A DNA stretch of 64,000 nucleotides, taken from NCBI GenBank assembly GCA_046347475.1, contig JAXMGD010000002.1, positions 434,001 to 498,000 of the forward strand. Direction: 5' to 3'. Position numbers and translations under genes: made by a program. The DNA is from CAMCXE01 sp046347475. Its GTDB lineage: Bacteria; Pseudomonadota; Gammaproteobacteria; Pseudomonadales; Cellvibrionaceae. The notes under the pieces were generated by a model that was given only the letters and a program-made list of their open reading frames with translations, was not told where the DNA came from and did not search any database. The first letter of the stretch is position 1, and each line of letters begins with the position of its first letter. Of the stretch, positions 42,082 through 51,579 are shown piece after piece.

Positions 42082-44538
42082 TCAGCGCGACTGCTCGCGC
42101 AAAATAGTCGCAGGCGCAACAGTTACTAATTGGCGGCAATAAAAGCCACCTAAGCCTGCGATAAGGCTCGAGGCCAATAGCGGCACCCATATCCAAGGCC
42201 ACAATACACTGGCGTAATCAAGCTTAAACATACGCACTTGCAGCCAATATAAAATTGCCTCACTGACAATTAATGCCGCTAGGGATGCGAGCAAGCCGAG
42301 TATAAAAAACTCCCCCACCAAGCCTGCAATGGCGTACCGCTTACTGGCACCGGCCACACGCAAAAGGGCAATTTCCTGCCTGCGCGAGGGTAAACTCGCC
42401 TGCACGCTGGCTAATAAAACCAACACCCCCGCGAGCAACATAAACACCCAGACCAATTCCACCGCTTGCGATAATTTATGCATTAATTGCCGAAACGTGC
42501 CTAGGGTTTGCGCCACATCTATGGCGCTAATATTGGGGTACTGCTTTAAATAAGCCGTTAAAGTCGTGCGCTGCTCAGGCGGCACATACAGGCTGGTAAT
42601 CCAATTGGCGGTGAGTTCACTTTGCGGCGCTTTATTGGTAATTAAATAAAAATTCGGCGCTAAATTATCCCAGCGCACAGAGCGCACGCTGCCCACCCTC
42701 GCCTCGACAATTTCCCCTGCCAAACTTAAACTAATGTGATCGTTTATTTTAAGCTGCAGAGTTTGCGCAATACGCTCCTCCACGGAAATCAATAAGGCTT
42801 CGTCGCCAGGCGCCCACCACTGGCCAGTTTTAATTTCATTACCCGCAGGTAATTGGGCACTGCTGGTGAGGTTAATTTCCCGCGTAATACTCGGGTTGTT
42901 GGCTTCCTCAGGGATGATTTCGGCCAGCGGGCGCTGATTGATTGCGGTAATGCGTGCGCGCCACATAGGGTAAAAAGGTGCCGCCTTATACTGCTGCTCG
43001 TGCAGCCAAGGCTCCAGCCGTTGTTTATCGTCAGTGTAAATATTAAATAAAAAATAATTGGCAGCATTGTTGGGCAATTGCATTTGCCAGGTATCAATTA
43101 AACGGCTGCGCAATTGCGCCATTACAATAATGGGCACTAACAAAAGTGCAAACACTGCCAGTAAAAACCGGTTGCTTCTGCGGTGGCGTTTGAGCGCTAA
43201 AAAACCTGCCCGCCCCACACCTGGCATTAACTGCCCCAAACGGGCGATAGGCGCAATAATGCGCTCTGCTCCTAAGGCCGTTAACCCCACTAACACCAGG
43301 CTGCCCAGCATTAAATACAGGGTTAGCAACCAGGCGCCACTCATCAACCCCATCAAGCCAAACACCGCTAAAAAGCCTGGCACTAAAGCGCTTTTGGTTT
43401 TGAGTTTTTGCTCGCGCAAACTCGCCGCCGGGGCAAACCGCCACAGCTGCCACAGGGGCACACTTAAAAACGCCAGCAATAAAACAAAGCCTGCCAATAG
43501 GCTTAATAACACTGGAGTAATCGGCGTTAATTGGGTGTTGGCCAAATAATTATTTAACACCAGCATCAGCGCCCAGTGGCCCGCCATGCCGATCAATACG
43601 GCAAGCGCTGCCGCCAAAATAAAAAAGGTCGCGCCGAATTTTAAAAATACGCTAACAACTGCTTTCGGTCCCATGCCGAAGGTTTTTAACAGCGCAAACG
43701 GCTGCGCCAGCGCGGCGGTATATTCCTGCGCCGCAATGGCTAAAGCCACCCCCGCCAGCAACACACCTAAAGCGCCCGCCAATAATAAAAAGGTGTTGAT
43801 ACGGGCAATAAAATCCTGGCTGTTGGAGCGGTAATTGGTGAGCGTCACCAGGCGAGTATGGGCGTCTAACAGCGGTTTTAGGCTGGTTTCTAAGGCGGTT
43901 TGCACGCCGGGCTTGAGCATTAATAAGTGCGCGTAATACACCCGTGCGCCAGGGCTAATACTTTGTGTGCGCGCAACATCGCTGTAATTAATTAATATGC
44001 GCGAGGAGAGTGCAAAAGCGCCCTGTGGATTATCCGGCTCGCTGGCAAATAATGCGGCAACGCGAAATTGCGCTTCGCCAATATCTAACTGATCGCCAAT
44101 GCCGACCTTCAACCGCTCGGCCAATTTATAATTTAGCCAGGCCTGCCCAGGGTTAGGCTGGCCACTGAGCGCCTTTTGCTCCCCATCCAATACCTGGCCA
44201 TAAAAGGGGTAACCGGCCTCCACCGCCTTTACCTGCGCCAGCTGCCCTTCATCTGCGCCTGTTGCATAGGCCATGGACTGAAATTCAATCACGCGGCTGG
44301 CGCGTTCGGTAAAGGGCTCAATTGCCTTCTGCACCGCATCGCTCAAGGGTTTAGTGGTTTCAACCCGCACGTCGGCGGCCAATAATTCTTTGGCCGAGCG
44401 CGCCACCGAGTGCTCGATGCGCGTGGTTAATAATTGCAAATTCAGCAGCGTGGCCATGGCCACCACCAGGCTAATGAACATCAAACGCAGATTGCGCGTG
44501 CGCCACTGCCGCCATAAAAGTGTAAAGGCCAGGCTCAC
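42082..44538 (-). CDS. FtsX-like ABC transporter permease (YbbP type)
   Basis: An 818-residue membrane protein: an N-terminal helix, a large periplasmic domain, two FtsX-type permease blocks (helices around 260-440 and 690-810) and intervening helices, the 10-TM YbbP-type layout. It pairs with the ATPase encoded just upstream (ATGA overlap). YbbAP-type systems are MacB-family transporters thought to extract lipids or hydrophobic substrates. Neighbouring tesA supports the same ybbA-ybbP/tesA cluster as in E. coli. Confidence 0.9.
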   Translation of the reverse strand: MSLAFTLLWRQWRTRNLRLMFISLVVAMATLLNLQLLTTRIEHSVARSAKELLAADVRVETTKPLSDAVQKAIEPFTERASRVIEFQSMAYATGADEGQLAQVKAVEAGYPFYGQVLDGEQKALSGQPNPGQAWLNYKLAERLKVGIGDQLDIGEAQFRVAALFASEPDNPQGAFALSSRILINYSDVARTQSISPGARVYYAHLLMLKPGVQTALETSLKPLLDAHTRLVTLTNYRSNSQDFIARINTFLLLAGALGVLLAGVALAIAAQEYTAALAQPFALLKTFGMGPKAVVSVFLKFGATFFILAAALAVLIGMAGHWALMLVLNNYLANTQLTPITPVLLSLLAGFVLLLAFLSVPLWQLWRFAPAASLREQKLKTKSALVPGFLAVFGLMGLMSGAWLLTLYLMLGSLVLVGLTALGAERIIAPIARLGQLMPGVGRAGFLALKRHRRSNRFLLAVFALLLVPIIVMAQLRSRLIDTWQMQLPNNAANYFLFNIYTDDKQRLEPWLHEQQYKAAPFYPMWRARITAINQRPLAEIIPEEANNPSITREINLTSSAQLPAGNEIKTGQWWAPGDEALLISVEERIAQTLQLKINDHISLSLAGEIVEARVGSVRSVRWDNLAPNFYLITNKAPQSELTANWITSLYVPPEQRTTLTAYLKQYPNISAIDVAQTLGTFRQLMHKLSQAVELVWVFMLLAGVLVLLASVQASLPSRRQEIALLRVAGASKRYAIAGLVGEFFILGLLASLAALIVSEAILYWLQVRMFKLDYASVLWPWIWVPLLASSLIAGLGGFYCRQLVTVAPATILREQSR

Positions 44539-45218
44539 GATGCCAACTCCAAACGGCCTGCGCTCATGTGGTAGCGTTTATCGCAGCGGCGGGCTAAGGC
44601 CAAATCGTGGGTGACCAACACCAGGCTGGTGCCTTCATTTTTATTCAGGGCGAATAAACGCTCGGCGATATTGGCGCCCGTGGTGGCGTCTAAGTTACCG
44701 GTGGGTTCGTCTGCAAATAATAGCGGCGCCCGGCAGGCGAAGGCCCGCGCCAAGGCCACGCGCTGCTGCTCACCGCCGGATAACTGCGCCGGGTAATGCT
44801 GTTGACGCTCCCCTAAACCCACTGCCTGTAAATACTCCGCCGCCACCTGCGGCGCGCCGGTTACGCCGCGCACCTCCAAGGGTAGGAGCACATTTTCCAG
44901 CGCGGTTAAGCCATCGAGTAATTGAAAGTTTTGAAACACAAACGCGATAGAGCGGCCGCGCACCGCCGCCCGCGCCTCTTCATCCAGCGCGCTCACATCC
45001 TGCCCGGCAATTTTGATGCTGCCCTGGGTGGGCACATCTAAAGTCGCCATCAGCGTAATTAAGGTAGTTTTGCCGGAACCTGAGGCGCCGATAATCGCCA
45101 CCGATTCGCCTTTTTTTACATCCAGCGACACTTGCTGCAACAAAGGCAAACGGCTACCGTCTGATAGGCTCACCTCGTGGCTAACATTTGAGACTTGTAA
45201 TATGTATTCATCACTCAT
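44535..45218 (-). CDS. ABC transporter ATP-binding protein (YbbA type)
   Basis: A 227-residue ATPase of the MacB/LolD group. Walker A GASGSGKTT, Q-loop FQNFQLL, signature LSGGEQQR and Walker B LLFADEPTGNLD are intact. It overlaps the permease gene by four bases. Its start codon (45216-45218) overlaps the start region of the divergent tesA gene. Confidence 0.93.
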   Translation of the reverse strand: MSDEYILQVSNVSHEVSLSDGSRLPLLQQVSLDVKKGESVAIIGASGSGKTTLITLMATLDVPTQGSIKIAGQDVSALDEEARAAVRGRSIAFVFQNFQLLDGLTALENVLLPLEVRGVTGAPQVAAEYLQAVGLGERQQHYPAQLSGGEQQRVALARAFACRAPLLFADEPTGNLDATTGANIAERLFALNKNEGTSLVLVTHDLALARRCDKRYHMSAGRLELAS

Positions 45219-45819
45219 GCGCGCATTAATCCTGTTGTTATGCCTCGGCCCCTTAAGCGCCTGGGCGGAAAAACCCAGCCTGGTAGTGTTGGGCGATAGC
45301 CTGAGCGCCGCCTACAACATAAACCCCGAGCTCGCCTGGCCTAAATTGCTACAAGTGCGCCTGCCGAATTATCAGCTCGTCAACCGCTCCATCAGCGGCG
45401 CCACCACAGCCCAGGGCCTAGCCCTCTTGCCGGAGAGTTTAAAACAACACACACCGGCCATAGTTCTGCTTGAATTGGGGGCCAACGACGGTTTGCAAGG
45501 CAAACCCTTAGGATTAATTGAGGACAACCTCAGCCAGTTAATTACCCAGATTAAAGCCAGTGGCAGCCAGGTACTGCTGATCGGTATCCGCCTGCCGCCC
45601 AACATGGGCAGGCGTTATACGGAAGGGTTTTACGCGATCTACCCGCGTTTAGCCCAACGCCACCACATTCCCCTAGTGCCGTTTTTATTAGAGGGTGTGG
45701 CGACGGAGAGTGATTTAATGCAGGCGGATGGCTTGCACCCGAAAGAAAATGCCCAAGCGAAGCTGCTGGATAATATATGGCCGCATTTGTCGCCGCTGCT
45801 TGTGGCGGCAAAGCCTTAG
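45202..45819 (+). CDS. tesA: Arylesterase / acyl-CoA thioesterase I (GDSL family)
   Basis: A 205-residue periplasmic SGNH hydrolase, with a signal peptide (MRALILLLCLGPLSAWA) and the blocks VVLGDSLSAAYN (catalytic Ser), GATTAQGLA, LELGANDGLQG and the C-terminal DGLHPKENAQ (Asp and His). Two starts are possible: ATG at 45202 or at 45217; either overlaps the divergent ybbA start. TesA family members hydrolyse thioesters, lysophospholipids and aryl esters. Confidence 0.93.
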   Translation: MYSSLMRALILLLCLGPLSAWAEKPSLVVLGDSLSAAYNINPELAWPKLLQVRLPNYQLVNRSISGATTAQGLALLPESLKQHTPAIVLLELGANDGLQGKPLGLIEDNLSQLITQIKASGSQVLLIGIRLPPNMGRRYTEGFYAIYPRLAQRHHIPLVPFLLEGVATESDLMQADGLHPKENAQAKLLDNIWPHLSPLLVAAKP

Positions 45820-45860
45820 CAGCGTAAGCCATTGAGGCTTCGAGAAAAGGAACTATTTAT

Positions 45861-45953
45861 GTAGCCTGGAACCAGCGCAGCTGTAGTCCAGGATTGTATT
45901 TGCCATCAAATTCTCAGCAAACCCCGGATTAGACTGCGCTCCATCCTGGCTAC
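45861..45953. repeat. REP-like repeat, GTAGCCTGGA family
   Basis: Arms GTAGCCTGGAACCAGCGCAG and CTGCGCTCCATCCTGGCTAC are inverted around about 30 bases. Same family as at 7116-7177 and 30174-30247. Confidence 0.75.
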
Positions 45954-46016
45954 TCATCAATAAAAAGTTAATAAATAGAAGGCTTCAGAAATACACCGCA
46001 AAAAAACACCAGGCAT

Positions 46017-46054
46017 AAAAAAACCCTCTAGGTTGCCCTAGAGGGTTTTAAAAT
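46017..46054 (-). terminator. Intrinsic terminator of tRNA-Ala
   Basis: AAAACCCTCTA/TAGAGGGTTTT stem, then T-run on the minus strand, directly after the tRNA CCA end. Confidence 0.93.
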
Positions 46055-46055
46055 T

Positions 46056-46131
<76 letters not shown>

Positions 46132-46161
46132 GTCCTAGCCGTGTACCGGACAGTGGCGCGC

Positions 46162-46190
46162 ATTCTAGGGATGCATCCCTATCCCGTCAA
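46162..46190 (-). promoter_or_regulatory. Sigma-70 promoter of tRNA-Ala with a palindromic spacer
   Basis: TTGACG, 17 bases, TAGAAT on the minus strand, followed by a GC-rich discriminator (GCGCGCC) of the kind linked to stringent control. The spacer holds a perfect palindrome AGGGATGCATCCCT (46167-46180). Confidence 0.9.
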
Positions 46191-46220
46191 CCCCCAAAAT
46201 GCATTTAAATTCAAATACCT

Positions 46221-47726
46221 CTAGTCCTCAGCCACCGCAGGCGCCACCAGTGCAGCGTAGTCTTTCTCCAGCTGTTTAGCGGCTTTTTTACTCACCCCGC
46301 CGAGCAGCTCCAAGGCCTCTCGTATGCGCACGCGGGACATATCCGGCCCCAACAGCGCCATGGCATCTACCACCGAGAAGGAGGTTAAAGAGCCGCTAAT
46401 GGCAATAAAAAGCGGCGCCACAAAATCCTTCATTTTAATGCCCAAGCCATCGGCCAATTGTTTTAAAGCCGCAAAGATAGAATCCTTATCCCAGGTTTGT
46501 AATTGCTCTAAACGCCAAGAGGCAAATTGCAGCACTTTAATGCGCGTATCGGCATCGAGTTTAATTTCATCAAATAAACCGGCATTTAACGGCAAGCGCC
46601 CGGCCAATAAAAAACCCACCATGGGCATAAAATCGCTGAGGGTATTTAAGCGTTTATGAACCTGGGGGATAACAGCCAAAAGGTTTTTTTCATTTAAAGC
46701 CCAATTCACCAAACGCGCCGCTAATTCCTCGGTGCTGTTATTTTCGCGAATCCACATTCCGTTGAGCCAATTAAGTTTATCTATATCAAAAATCGGCCCA
46801 CCTAAAGACACGCGCTCAATAGCAAAATTATCCTGCATCTCTTTAAGGGTGAATTTTTCCCGCTCATCGGGCATAGACCAACCCATACGGCCTAAATAAT
46901 TTAATAAGGCCTCCGGCAAATAACCCATACGTTGGTAATACAAAATCGAGGTGGGATTTTTGCGTTTACTCAGTTTGGACTTATCCGGGTTGCGCAGCAG
47001 CGGTAAATGGCAAAATACTGGTTGCTGCCAACCAAAATACTGGTACAACAAAATATGTTTCGGGGCGGAATTAATCCACTCCTCACCGCGAATCACATGA
47101 GTGATTTGCATTAAATGATCATCCACCACATTGGCTAAATGATAAGTGGGCAAGCCATCGGATTTTAATAATACCTGGGCATCTACCTGGCTCCAGTCCA
47201 GTTCAATGGTGCCGCGCAACATATCCGGCACTGGGCAGGGGCCAGCTTCCTCCGGCACCATCATGCGCACTACAAAGGGCGCACCGGCCGCTTCACGGCG
47301 GCTTATTTCATCAGCGGGCAGAATTAAATCCGAGGGTTTTAAAGCGCTGGAAATACCCGCCTCTTTACGCTCCGCGCGAATCTCATCCAATTCGGCCGCC
47401 GTGCGGTAGCATTTAAAGGCATGGCCCTGTGCTAATAATTGCTCGGCGTAGCCCGCATAAATAGCCGCCCGCTCGCTCTGCCGATAGGGGCCATGGGGCC
47501 CACCCACATCCGGGCCTTCATCCCACTCCAACCCCAACCAGCGCAAAGACGCCAAAATGGCGGCTTCCGATTGCGCGGTGGAGCGCACTTGATCGGTATC
47601 CTCAATGCGCAGCAAAAATTGGCCGCCGTGCTGGCGGGCAAAACATAAATTGAATAAAGCGATATAGGCCGTGCCTACGTGGGGGTCGCCCGTGGGCGAA
47701 GGGGCTATGCGGGTGCGCACCGTCAT
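46221..47726 (-). CDS. gltX: Glutamate--tRNA ligase
   Basis: A 501-residue class I synthetase from the ATG at 47726. HIGH-like motif GDPHVGTAY near the N terminus, the KMSKS-like KLSKRK around 245, and the helical anticodon-binding domain (about 330-500). It charges tRNA(Glu). GGAAG lies nine bases upstream. The tRNA-Ala gene follows on the same strand but has its own promoter. Confidence 0.97.
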   Translation of the reverse strand: MTVRTRIAPSPTGDPHVGTAYIALFNLCFARQHGGQFLLRIEDTDQVRSTAQSEAAILASLRWLGLEWDEGPDVGGPHGPYRQSERAAIYAGYAEQLLAQGHAFKCYRTAAELDEIRAERKEAGISSALKPSDLILPADEISRREAAGAPFVVRMMVPEEAGPCPVPDMLRGTIELDWSQVDAQVLLKSDGLPTYHLANVVDDHLMQITHVIRGEEWINSAPKHILLYQYFGWQQPVFCHLPLLRNPDKSKLSKRKNPTSILYYQRMGYLPEALLNYLGRMGWSMPDEREKFTLKEMQDNFAIERVSLGGPIFDIDKLNWLNGMWIRENNSTEELAARLVNWALNEKNLLAVIPQVHKRLNTLSDFMPMVGFLLAGRLPLNAGLFDEIKLDADTRIKVLQFASWRLEQLQTWDKDSIFAALKQLADGLGIKMKDFVAPLFIAISGSLTSFSVVDAMALLGPDMSRVRIREALELLGGVSKKAAKQLEKDYAALVAPAVAED

Positions 47727-47878
47727 ACAGTTAACTTCCAAGGAGAAAAAGGCGGCGATTATACGCCAAATGGGCGGCTACCAAGCTATTGATTGGCAGA
47801 GGCTAAAAAACAAAGCCTGTGCGCTCTGTGTTGCATAGGGGCACGCCCTGGCAATTCTTATGCGTGCACAACACCACT

Positions 47879-48490
47879 CTAAACCGTATTTTTATGCTCC
47901 TTTACCAACAGCCTTAGTCGATTAAATTCACCTTCAGCAAGAATAATAGGCCTCACCACCGGCACACCTGTCACCGCGTTAATAAAGGGATTAAATCTAT
48001 AACCGCGCGCCAACCAAGCTAAGGTTACTGAGCATGCATAATGCAGTGCCACCACAACAAAATCGGTAATTTTATTGGTAGGCGGCACTCCAATAGCACT
48101 ACCGCGTTTCACCTGCACAACTCGGCCACAGGCATCGTCATTGTGCTGCACACAGCAATGAATAAACGCAATATGCAGTGTTTTATGATTGCGCGTCATA
48201 TTGGCAATAGGCGTTTGGCAACAGCGTGTATAAAAACGCCAAGCGCCAGATTCGGTTAGCGACAGACAGGCTAAATAGTCCAACCCCTGATTTATAACAA
48301 TTTGCCAAGGCCGCACCGCAAAAACCTCAGTGCCACCCCATGGGTTTAAAATACCCGGCGCCTGCGCTAAATAATGCGCGAAGATTTGGCAATCGTCGCA
48401 ATAACAAATAGCTCTGGTTGCAGACTGGATCTTATTGATCGACCCTTGAAATTTTCCGCATTCACAGCGGATGATGGACTGTGTAGTCAA
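47879..48490 (-). CDS. GFA-like zinc protein (DUF6151 type)
   Basis: A 203-residue protein with the cysteine pattern of the GFA/CENP-V fold: IRCECGKFQG, AICYCDDCQ and TRCCQTPIAN. It lacks other domains and its substrate is unknown; GFA relatives include glutathione-dependent formaldehyde-activating enzyme, but that activity should not be presumed. Confidence 0.75.
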   Translation of the reverse strand: MTTQSIIRCECGKFQGSINKIQSATRAICYCDDCQIFAHYLAQAPGILNPWGGTEVFAVRPWQIVINQGLDYLACLSLTESGAWRFYTRCCQTPIANMTRNHKTLHIAFIHCCVQHNDDACGRVVQVKRGSAIGVPPTNKITDFVVVALHYACSVTLAWLARGYRFNPFINAVTGVPVVRPIILAEGEFNRLRLLVKEHKNTV

Positions 48491-48609
48491 AAGGTTTAAC
48501 CGAGATTGAGATTATTGAGCGTAGGGCGCCGCCTTGGCACACTGCGCAGTGCAGTCTTAAACGCGCACTTAAGTGCGTCTTACGAGTTGCGCGCGCCACT
48601 AACCACACA

Positions 48610-50022
48610 TTAAATCAGGCCAGGAAAAAATCTGTATTTTACCCGACTACAGTATTCAACATAGTTTGGATCAAACCTCAAGTGGCGCTCTTCGGTAATA
48701 GCACGGGCATAATAAATACTGGTTAACAAAACCAACCCTGCAAGGTAAATTATCATTTGATTTATCCCCTCACTAAAGCCAGCATAAATTGCAGTGGGAA
48801 AGCCCACACACCACCAGGCTAAATTTTTCGCGGCATAGGCGGGATGGCGCACAAAAGCATAGGGGCCGGTGCGGATAATACCGCGATGGGTCAAATTGGA
48901 AAATCGCAGACCAAACCAAATAGTCGGCAACATATAGAGAAAATAAGTCGCCATCATTAAGCTGCCAAAAAACGCGACTGCCGGCTGATTGGGTATTTGT
49001 GTGTAGAGAGATTCACCAGGACCGGTGAGCAACCACCCTCCAACCACCCGAAACGGCGGATAGCTGATAAGACAGACCACCCAACCCAATACAGTAGGCT
49101 CGGCAGAGACAGTATTATTGTCAAGCCAACGCGAAGAAATGACATACCCGCACCATGCGAGCCCAACATCCAAAGTAAAAATAATATTGGTGAGGATGTT
49201 GCCAAGATCAGTTGCTAACTTTGCATGATCGTACTCACCATTAAATAACTTTGGCAGCGCATTGGAGGCCAAATAATCTGAGTTGTTGAGCAGATGGGTA
49301 AAGTTATCGTAGAAAAAAACCGTCATAACTGGCGCGAAGAAAAACTTCACCGCCAAGCCCGTAGCTGCGCGCCTGTCATCCAGAGTGAACTGCGGGCGAG
49401 GTATTTTTAAGGCGGGGATGAAGGAGCCTAGCACAATCAAAACTCGAATCGTCAATTGTGACAGGTCTTTTTGATCTGCCTGGGCGTTATATTTAAACGC
49501 GCGAGTCAATAAAACATAAGGCAGCCCACCAACTATAAAAAGACTCCATAGCACGTCGAGAACGTAGAACCAAGGCTGATAATAACTACTCTTAGCGATA
49601 TAGCCATATTCATTACATGAAAAATACAACCAGCGGCAGACAAAAAACAATAACAACAGGGCTAGATAGCGCTTTACGGCATCCACAATAAAAGCGCCAA
49701 TTTTTCCCTGCGCAAGAAGCGGATCCTTACATATAAACTCAAAGCCTTTAAACAGAGCCAGGCGCACCAGCTCGACGGCTATCATGAGAATAGAAACCGC
49801 TCCCAGCGCCAACAGAATCAGGGCATTTTTCTCCTCTTGTGCGCTCGCCTGTATAAATTCCAGGCCAGTCACATGCAGCCGTGATAATCCAAACAAGAAC
49901 CCTATGACCAGGATGGCAAAAGCGCCTGTTAGACCCGTTATCCAGGCGGTATCGGTAATCCAGGGCTGGCTATAATCTGTTGGTGTAGCGGCCAGATGAT
50001 TGGTTTTACTCTTAGATTTCAT
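48610..50022 (-). CDS. Polytopic membrane protein with a C-terminal isoprenylcysteine methyltransferase-like (ICMT/PEMT) domain
   Basis: A 470-residue protein with about ten membrane helices. The last 120 residues carry the ICMT/PEMT SAM-binding pattern RTGPYAFVRHPAYAAKN ... EERHLRFDPNYVEYCSRVKYRFFP. The long N-terminal membrane part is unusual for ICMT enzymes, which are normally about 200 residues. A methyl acceptor cannot be inferred. Confidence 0.78.
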   Translation of the reverse strand: MKSKSKTNHLAATPTDYSQPWITDTAWITGLTGAFAILVIGFLFGLSRLHVTGLEFIQASAQEEKNALILLALGAVSILMIAVELVRLALFKGFEFICKDPLLAQGKIGAFIVDAVKRYLALLLLFFVCRWLYFSCNEYGYIAKSSYYQPWFYVLDVLWSLFIVGGLPYVLLTRAFKYNAQADQKDLSQLTIRVLIVLGSFIPALKIPRPQFTLDDRRAATGLAVKFFFAPVMTVFFYDNFTHLLNNSDYLASNALPKLFNGEYDHAKLATDLGNILTNIIFTLDVGLAWCGYVISSRWLDNNTVSAEPTVLGWVVCLISYPPFRVVGGWLLTGPGESLYTQIPNQPAVAFFGSLMMATYFLYMLPTIWFGLRFSNLTHRGIIRTGPYAFVRHPAYAAKNLAWWCVGFPTAIYAGFSEGINQMIIYLAGLVLLTSIYYARAITEERHLRFDPNYVEYCSRVKYRFFPGLI

Positions 50023-50171
50023 AATTTAGCGTCTTGAGAATTAGTTTTATAAGTCAGCCAAAACAAACCGTCAGAAAATAAAAAGAAGCAGCTAGAGCGT
50101 TGCAAATAGCAGGACGCGTTTTAGATTGTTCGACTCAACGGACTGAAAATGTTACATACTACTTAGGCACC

Positions 50172-50275
50172 AGCAATGAATACACATCATTTCAGACACG
50201 CCGTAAATACATCCGTGTAGGCTCGTCAAAAAGGTCCCTCTTTTTGACGGTCTGAAATGCTGTGTATTCATTACT
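50172..50275. repeat. 104-bp palindromic mini-element, family R2, copy 2
   Basis: Inverted copy of 24465-24568, same length, with a few mismatches. 26-bp inverted ends and the inner GTCAAAAAG hairpin are kept. Flanking similarity continues to TTAGGCAC at the left and TTCCGCACAGC at the right. Confidence 0.85.
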
Positions 50276-50344
50276 TCCGCACAGCATCTATAGGAAAAAT
50301 TGTCCGAGTCAATATTCATATTGACGAAAACACCTACACCCACT

Positions 50345-50370
50345 TAAAAAAACTGCCGCAAAAGCGGCAG
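50345..50370 (-). terminator. Intrinsic terminator of the PEP-CTERM gene
   Basis: CTGCCGC/GCGGCAG stem with an AAAA loop (TTTT on the minus strand), followed by six T on the minus strand. Confidence 0.9.
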
Positions 50371-50394
50371 CCAAATCAAACCCAAAAATCTATT

Positions 50395-51183
50395 TTACTT
50401 AGCCATACACCTGCGCATAAAAGCAAACAACCCCAACCCGGCCAGCATCATACCAATGGCACTCGGCTCAGGCACTGAGGGTATTTCATTAATGCCCAAA
50501 CGGATCGAATAACTGCCATCGTTATCATCATAAGCACCCGGCCCGCCATTAAAGCCAAAGCCATCGGGAATACCCAATGCTAAGCGGGTGGCACCGACTG
50601 GTGCGATAAAAGTCTGAAAATTGCTGGCCGTTGTTTTGCCGTCACCTATGTAAAACACCTGGCCGATACCAGGGTTAAGTACGGAAAATTCAGCGCCCAA
50701 ACCATCGGGGTTAAAATTAAGTGTGGTAGGTGCCGTGCCATTGGGAATAGCGTCAGTTAAAAATACGCCGGCCAAGGCTCCTTGCGGGCCAATATAACCG
50801 CTGATGCCGCCGAGGGAGGATAAATTACTCCCAGATAACCCATTGCCGGAGGGGCCGTAATAAGGTTCACCCAAGCCGTTATAAAAATTAATGCCGCCTA
50901 CGGCTGGGTCGAGGGCGCGAATAACATCTCCAGCGCTTACTGAGACAGTGGGCGGTAGGGTTTCAACAATTTCTTCCGGGGTTGGGCTGCCATGGCGGAT
51001 AGTGTAATCGCCGGGGCCCGTCCAGGGCTGGCTGGCGGCGGGGATGGTTAAATCAGTGCGGCCTGCTAAAAAAATAGCATCGCCGCCGTCTATGGTGATG
51101 CTCACGACATTGGCCAGCGCAAGTGGTGAAAACACAGCCGCCAGCAGCGGTATTAATTTGAATAAATGTGTTCGGTGCGACAT
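50395..51183 (-). CDS. PEP-CTERM sorting-domain protein
   Basis: A 262-residue secreted protein: signal peptide (ending SPLALA), Gly/Pro-rich beta-type middle part, and a classical PEP-CTERM tail (VPEPSAIGMMLAGLGLFAF then RRCMAK). Start at the ATG 51183 with GGGAG nine bases before it. Presumably sorted by an exosortase encoded elsewhere and linked to exopolysaccharide; function of the body unknown. Confidence 0.88.
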   Translation of the reverse strand: MSHRTHLFKLIPLLAAVFSPLALANVVSITIDGGDAIFLAGRTDLTIPAASQPWTGPGDYTIRHGSPTPEEIVETLPPTVSVSAGDVIRALDPAVGGINFYNGLGEPYYGPSGNGLSGSNLSSLGGISGYIGPQGALAGVFLTDAIPNGTAPTTLNFNPDGLGAEFSVLNPGIGQVFYIGDGKTTASNFQTFIAPVGATRLALGIPDGFGFNGGPGAYDDNDGSYSIRLGINEIPSVPEPSAIGMMLAGLGLFAFMRRCMAK

Positions 51184-51579
51184 ACAATTTACTCCCAAGC
51201 ATGGTTTTAAATACTAAAGCGGATTATAAGGTGCGGTGCGTGGCCCTGCGCGAATATACAAAGCCTTGCCCACCTATTAAGGCGCAGGTTAATTACCCTA
51301 GGCGCGAGCAAACCCTAACACAGAACACTCCCCCACAACAGAACTCGATAATTAATGTGCGATTGACTTGACGGGCTAATATTTGATGGCAATCAAAAGG
51401 TCGAAATACACTCAGTTTCGCCCCGTGCATGGCGCCTCATTTATTTGGCACACTTTTGATGCCGTTTAGCGCTTGATTGGCAATCATTGGGCGCAGGTAA
51501 AGCAAGGGCAGGAAATTGGATTAATTCTTTTACCTGCCTAAAAAACACGCTAGAATCGCGTTTTTTAGCGAGAATATGT
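51184..51579. other. Divergent intergenic region, PEP-CTERM gene / nitroreductase
   Basis: About 400 bases holding both promoters; the only structured feature seen is the inverted repeat at 51538-51568. Confidence 0.5.
51538..51568. promoter_or_regulatory. 12-bp inverted repeat just upstream of the nitroreductase gene
   Basis: CTAAAAAACACG and CGCGTTTTTTAG are inverted (one mismatch) around seven bases, 12 bases ahead of the start codon. It could be an operator or an attenuating hairpin. Confidence 0.45.
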
